Assembly: GCF_030227225.1 (NCBI RefSeq)
Contig: NZ_JASPHQ010000038.1
Coordinates: 1 to 6,655, forward strand
Source of the DNA: Corynebacterium rhinophilum
GTDB lineage: Bacteria > Actinomycetota > Actinomycetes > Mycobacteriales > Mycobacteriaceae
DNA: 6,655 nucleotides
Reading direction: 5' to 3'
The notes under the pieces: model-generated
Databases searched by the model: none
What the model was told of the DNA's origin: nothing
The model's input: the letters and a program-made list of their open reading frames with translations, nothing else
Made by a program: the position numbers and the translations under genes
In this document: piece after piece, positions 4,928-6,655 of the stretch
Layout of the letters: every line of letters starts with the position of its first letter
Numbering within the stretch: position 1 is the first letter of the stretch

Positions 4928-5143
4928 ATGAAGCGTCCGGGGTTTAGTTCCTACCTCAGCTAAGGAAGGGTTGAACTCTGCCTAAGACGCTTCACTTTAC
5001 CGAAAGCCGGGCTGGTATTCATCGCATTAATAGCGTCCATTGCCGCCAGCTGCTCATGGCTGAGTGTGCATAGTGACGAGCTAATGGTCGGCGCGGCATT
5101 GATCGTGGTCGCGATTGTTTTATCCAGAAATCGGGAGGGGTGA
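4928..5143 (+). pseudogene. Broken small hydrophobic ORF, possible former membrane protein
   Basis: One frame runs from ATG 4928 (MKRPGFSSYLS) to TGA at 5141-5143 and is interrupted by a single TAA at 4961-4963. After the TAA it encodes 59 residues with two hydrophobic stretches (LVFIALIASIAA and VGAALIVVAIVL), a basic lead-in (LRRF) and a charged end (RNREG). That is the profile of a small two-pass membrane protein. No start codon with a ribosome binding site lies after the TAA, so as it stands it is probably not expressed. A short ORF at 4878-4931 with an AAGGAG upstream overlaps its start by ATGA and may be a displaced beginning. The family is unknown. The minus-strand frame across the same DNA is less protein-like. 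Confidence 0.35.
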
Positions 5144-5422
5144 CGATTTAACCAAAAGATAAAAGCTGCAGGTAGTGCTACATGCTCGGAAACATATATT
5201 TTCCATAGTTTAGCCATACGGCAGGGGGTGACGTCTGTATATAAGACGGCATCACACGACTGCACAACTCTTACCTGTAGCAAGGGAGGAATGGCGAGCG
5301 TCCCAGCGTGAGAGTATTGCGAAACCCCCGCGCGCGCATTAGCCTAAAACACGACAGCACAGTTCACCTTTGAATGGTTGCGTCCAGTAGCGTGGTGTAT
5401 CTGTAACTGACGGTGGGGGGCC
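5144..5422. other. Intergenic region without a supported gene
   Basis: I see no gene. There is a small dyad CGTCT/AGACG (5232-5248), an alternating CG run (5329-5337), and a GGGGG/CCCCC dyad (5416-5430) at the edge of the IS3 element. GGGAGG precedes ATG 5292 but opens only a six-codon frame. Confidence 0.4.
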
Positions 5423-5455
5423 TGACCCCCGGAAAGTGGACACATCGGGGGCTAG

Positions 5456-6367
5456 TTATGCTGCTGTGGTCAGTATAGCCGAAGACTTGGTTTCAAAGAC
5501 ATCAGGCGCTACGAGATTGCACCAGGAGTGCCGCCGGCGCGTGTTATAGCGCATGCACCACCGGAAGACCTCTTGGCGACAGGTAATTGGGTTGTCAAAG
5601 ACTTTCCGATCACGCAAGACTTCTCGCTTTAAGGTGGCGTTAAATGACTCTGCCAGGGCATTATCGGCACTAGTTCCCACCGCTCCCATGGACTGGCGGA
5701 CACCTAACGACAAGCAGTAGTTCCTAAAGGTTTGTGAGGTGTACACACTGCCGTGATCAGAATGGAAAATAGCCCCGTCAAGACTGCCGCGCACACCATG
5801 TGCGTGGGCTAGAGCATCAATGACCAACGAGACACGCATGTGGTCTGCGAGTGCATAACCTGCAAGTTTCCGTGAATGAAGTGTCAATGACTGTGGCCAA
5901 ATACATGTTCTTGCCGCCCTTACACGGCAGGTATGTAATGTCGCCGACATACACACGGTTCGGCTCGTTGGCGGTGAATTTACGGCCTACTAAGTCCGGC
6001 ATGACACGGTGACCAGGCTTGCGCCTGGTAGTGACGCATCGACGCCGTTTGCTAAAGCCTTTTAGCCCCATGGATTTCATGATGCGTGCAACCTTCTTGT
6101 GATTGACCGGGGTATACGCCAGGTCTTCCTTAAGGCTTGCGGCGATGCGTTTAGCTCCGTAAAGCCCGTGCTCATCATCGAAGATGGTTGTGATTCTTGC
6201 ACCAATAAGACCGTCAGAATATATCTTTAACCTGCGCTTTTTTACGGGTGCTCACCCACTTGTAAAACGAGGAACGATTCAGCTTTAAAACGTGGCACAT
6301 CCGTATAAGCCGAGTATTCGGTTCGGTGGTCATCGACAAACTGGAAGCAGAACTCCCGTGAGTTGCT
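5456..6367 (-). pseudogene. IS3-family transposase orfB, multiply frameshifted
   Basis: This is the DDE integrase-core subunit of an IS3 transposase. Piecing frames together gives a family-typical protein. It starts with FQFVDDHRTEYS, then RMCHVLKLNRSSFYKWVSTR, DGLIGARITTIFDDEHGLYGAKRIAA, the catalytic-core start NRVYVGDITYLP (first Asp, 5940-5942), FHSDHGSVYTS (second Asp, 5756-5758), DNALAESFNATLK (Glu) and YNTRRRHSW, ending at TAA 5456-5458. The second Asp and the Glu are 35 residues apart, the DD(35)E spacing of the family. Frames change near 6310, 6218 and 5880, so no continuous protein spans the three acids. The domain order is intact and only small indels separate the pieces, so decay is fairly recent. 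Confidence 0.85.
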
Positions 6368-6653
6368 TTAAGCAAAATATTTCGCAGCCTTACGCAGGAT
6401 ATCGCGTTCTTCGCGCAGCTTCGCGTTTTCTTTTTCCAGCTGTCGGATTCGCGCAGAATCATTCGCCGCTTGGGCTTTATCATGCACAGCTTTTATGCGG
6501 GCACGTTTGCCGGTGCCGTACTTTTTGACCCAAGAATGCAGCGAGGCTCGATTGATACCGAGCTGGGCTGATGCTTAAGTTCAGCGAGAGGTCCTCATTG
6601 TTCTCATAGAGGGCCACGGCATCGCGTTTGAACTGTTCGGAGTACCTGGACAT
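6368..6653 (-). pseudogene. IS3-family transposase orfA (helix-turn-helix and leucine zipper), frameshifted
   Basis: orfA provides DNA binding and multimerisation for the IS3 transposase. ATG at 6653-6651 starts MSRYSEQFKRDAVALYE, the family's helix-turn-helix lead-in. After EDLSLN (about 6579) one extra base breaks the frame. The neighbouring frame continues ASAQLGINRASLHSWVKKYG (recognition helix) and then a heptad leucine zipper (RQLEKENAKLREERDILRKA). It ends KYFA and TAA at 6370-6368. The final TAA may be the natural orfA stop before the programmed -1 shift into orfB, but no A-run slippery site is obvious. In this copy orfB simply follows in the same phase after the stop. Confidence 0.85.
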
Positions 6654-6655
6654 GG

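Larger units (their letters stand above)
5423..6655 (-). mobile_element. Second IS3-family element, decayed, outer end beyond the window
   Basis: The left terminus starts TGACCCCCGGAAAGTGGACAC (5423-5443), sharing GTGGACAC with the end of the first IS3 remnant at 84. Both transposase genes lie on the minus strand. orfA begins two bases from the window edge, so the right terminal repeat is just outside. The two IS3 elements are clearly different members: their orfB C-termini differ in sequence. The element carries at least four frame breaks and is almost surely immobile by itself. Confidence 0.85.

Noticed and set aside
4938..4957. T-arm-like sequence suggesting a tRNA
   Set aside because: No acceptor stem, anticodon arm or matching 3' end could be built around it.
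4960..5283. Minus-strand frame of 107 codons
   Set aside because: Mixed composition with no domain, no clear ribosome binding site and no motif. The plus-strand frame over the same DNA has a more convincing membrane-protein profile.
5329..5337. Alternating CG run as a possible Z-DNA element
   Set aside because: Only nine bases long and easily expected by chance in this composition.
1736..6580. CTTAAG occurring at two of the frameshifts (near 1740 and 6575)
   Set aside because: The same hexamer also lies in frame at other places (near 303, 3752 and 6129), so the coincidence does not show a shared mechanism.
1..6655. CRISPR array
   Set aside because: No regularly spaced repeat of suitable length is present. 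The short direct repeats seen are isolated pairs.

Overview
The window looks like an accessory, insertion-sequence-rich stretch of an actinobacterial chromosome or plasmid. Corynebacterium is the most likely genus. That rests on the style of the IS3 and IS256 transposases, a truncated IS6-family element whose end (TTTGCAACAGTACC) is of the IS26/IS1628 type, and the moderately G+C-rich sequence. No phylogenetic marker is present, so the genus is an inference.

Layout. Positions 1-2414 are a mosaic of three truncated or abutting mobile elements. The 3' part of an IS3-family element (84-433) abuts an end-to-end IS256-family element (434-1875), which abuts the 3' part of an IS6-family element (1876-2414). 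The two flanks of the IS256 element belong to different insertion sequences and share no target duplication, so this is a rearrangement product and not a simple insertion. A 45-codon orphan coding tail (2420-2557) and a rho-independent-type terminator (2667-2692) follow. Next comes a leader-like region with alternating small hairpins (2850-2925), then the broken 5' remnant of a gene encoding a PD-(D/E)XK nuclease-like domain (2978-3447), probably from a restriction-modification enzyme.

The only apparently intact genes are a visibly A+T-richer two-gene cassette at 3623-4632. The first gene encodes a 217-residue protein with a clear Sec signal peptide, an acidic middle and a hydrophobic, glycine-zipper-like C-terminal part. 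The second overlaps its stop codon by one base and encodes a 118-residue protein with about three membrane segments. The arrangement resembles a secreted bacteriocin or membrane-active toxin with its immunity protein, but I recognise neither family, so this is a hypothesis. A run of hairpins lies downstream (4655-4795), including a perfect 13-bp stem.

Positions 4800-5422 hold relics: a solitary end resembling the IS256 terminus (4815 onward) and a frame-broken small hydrophobic ORF (4928-5143). From 5423 to the right edge is a second, heavily frameshifted IS3-family element on the minus strand, whose outer end lies beyond the window. Overall this is an island of decayed mobile DNA and defence genes around one preserved secreted-protein/membrane-protein pair.
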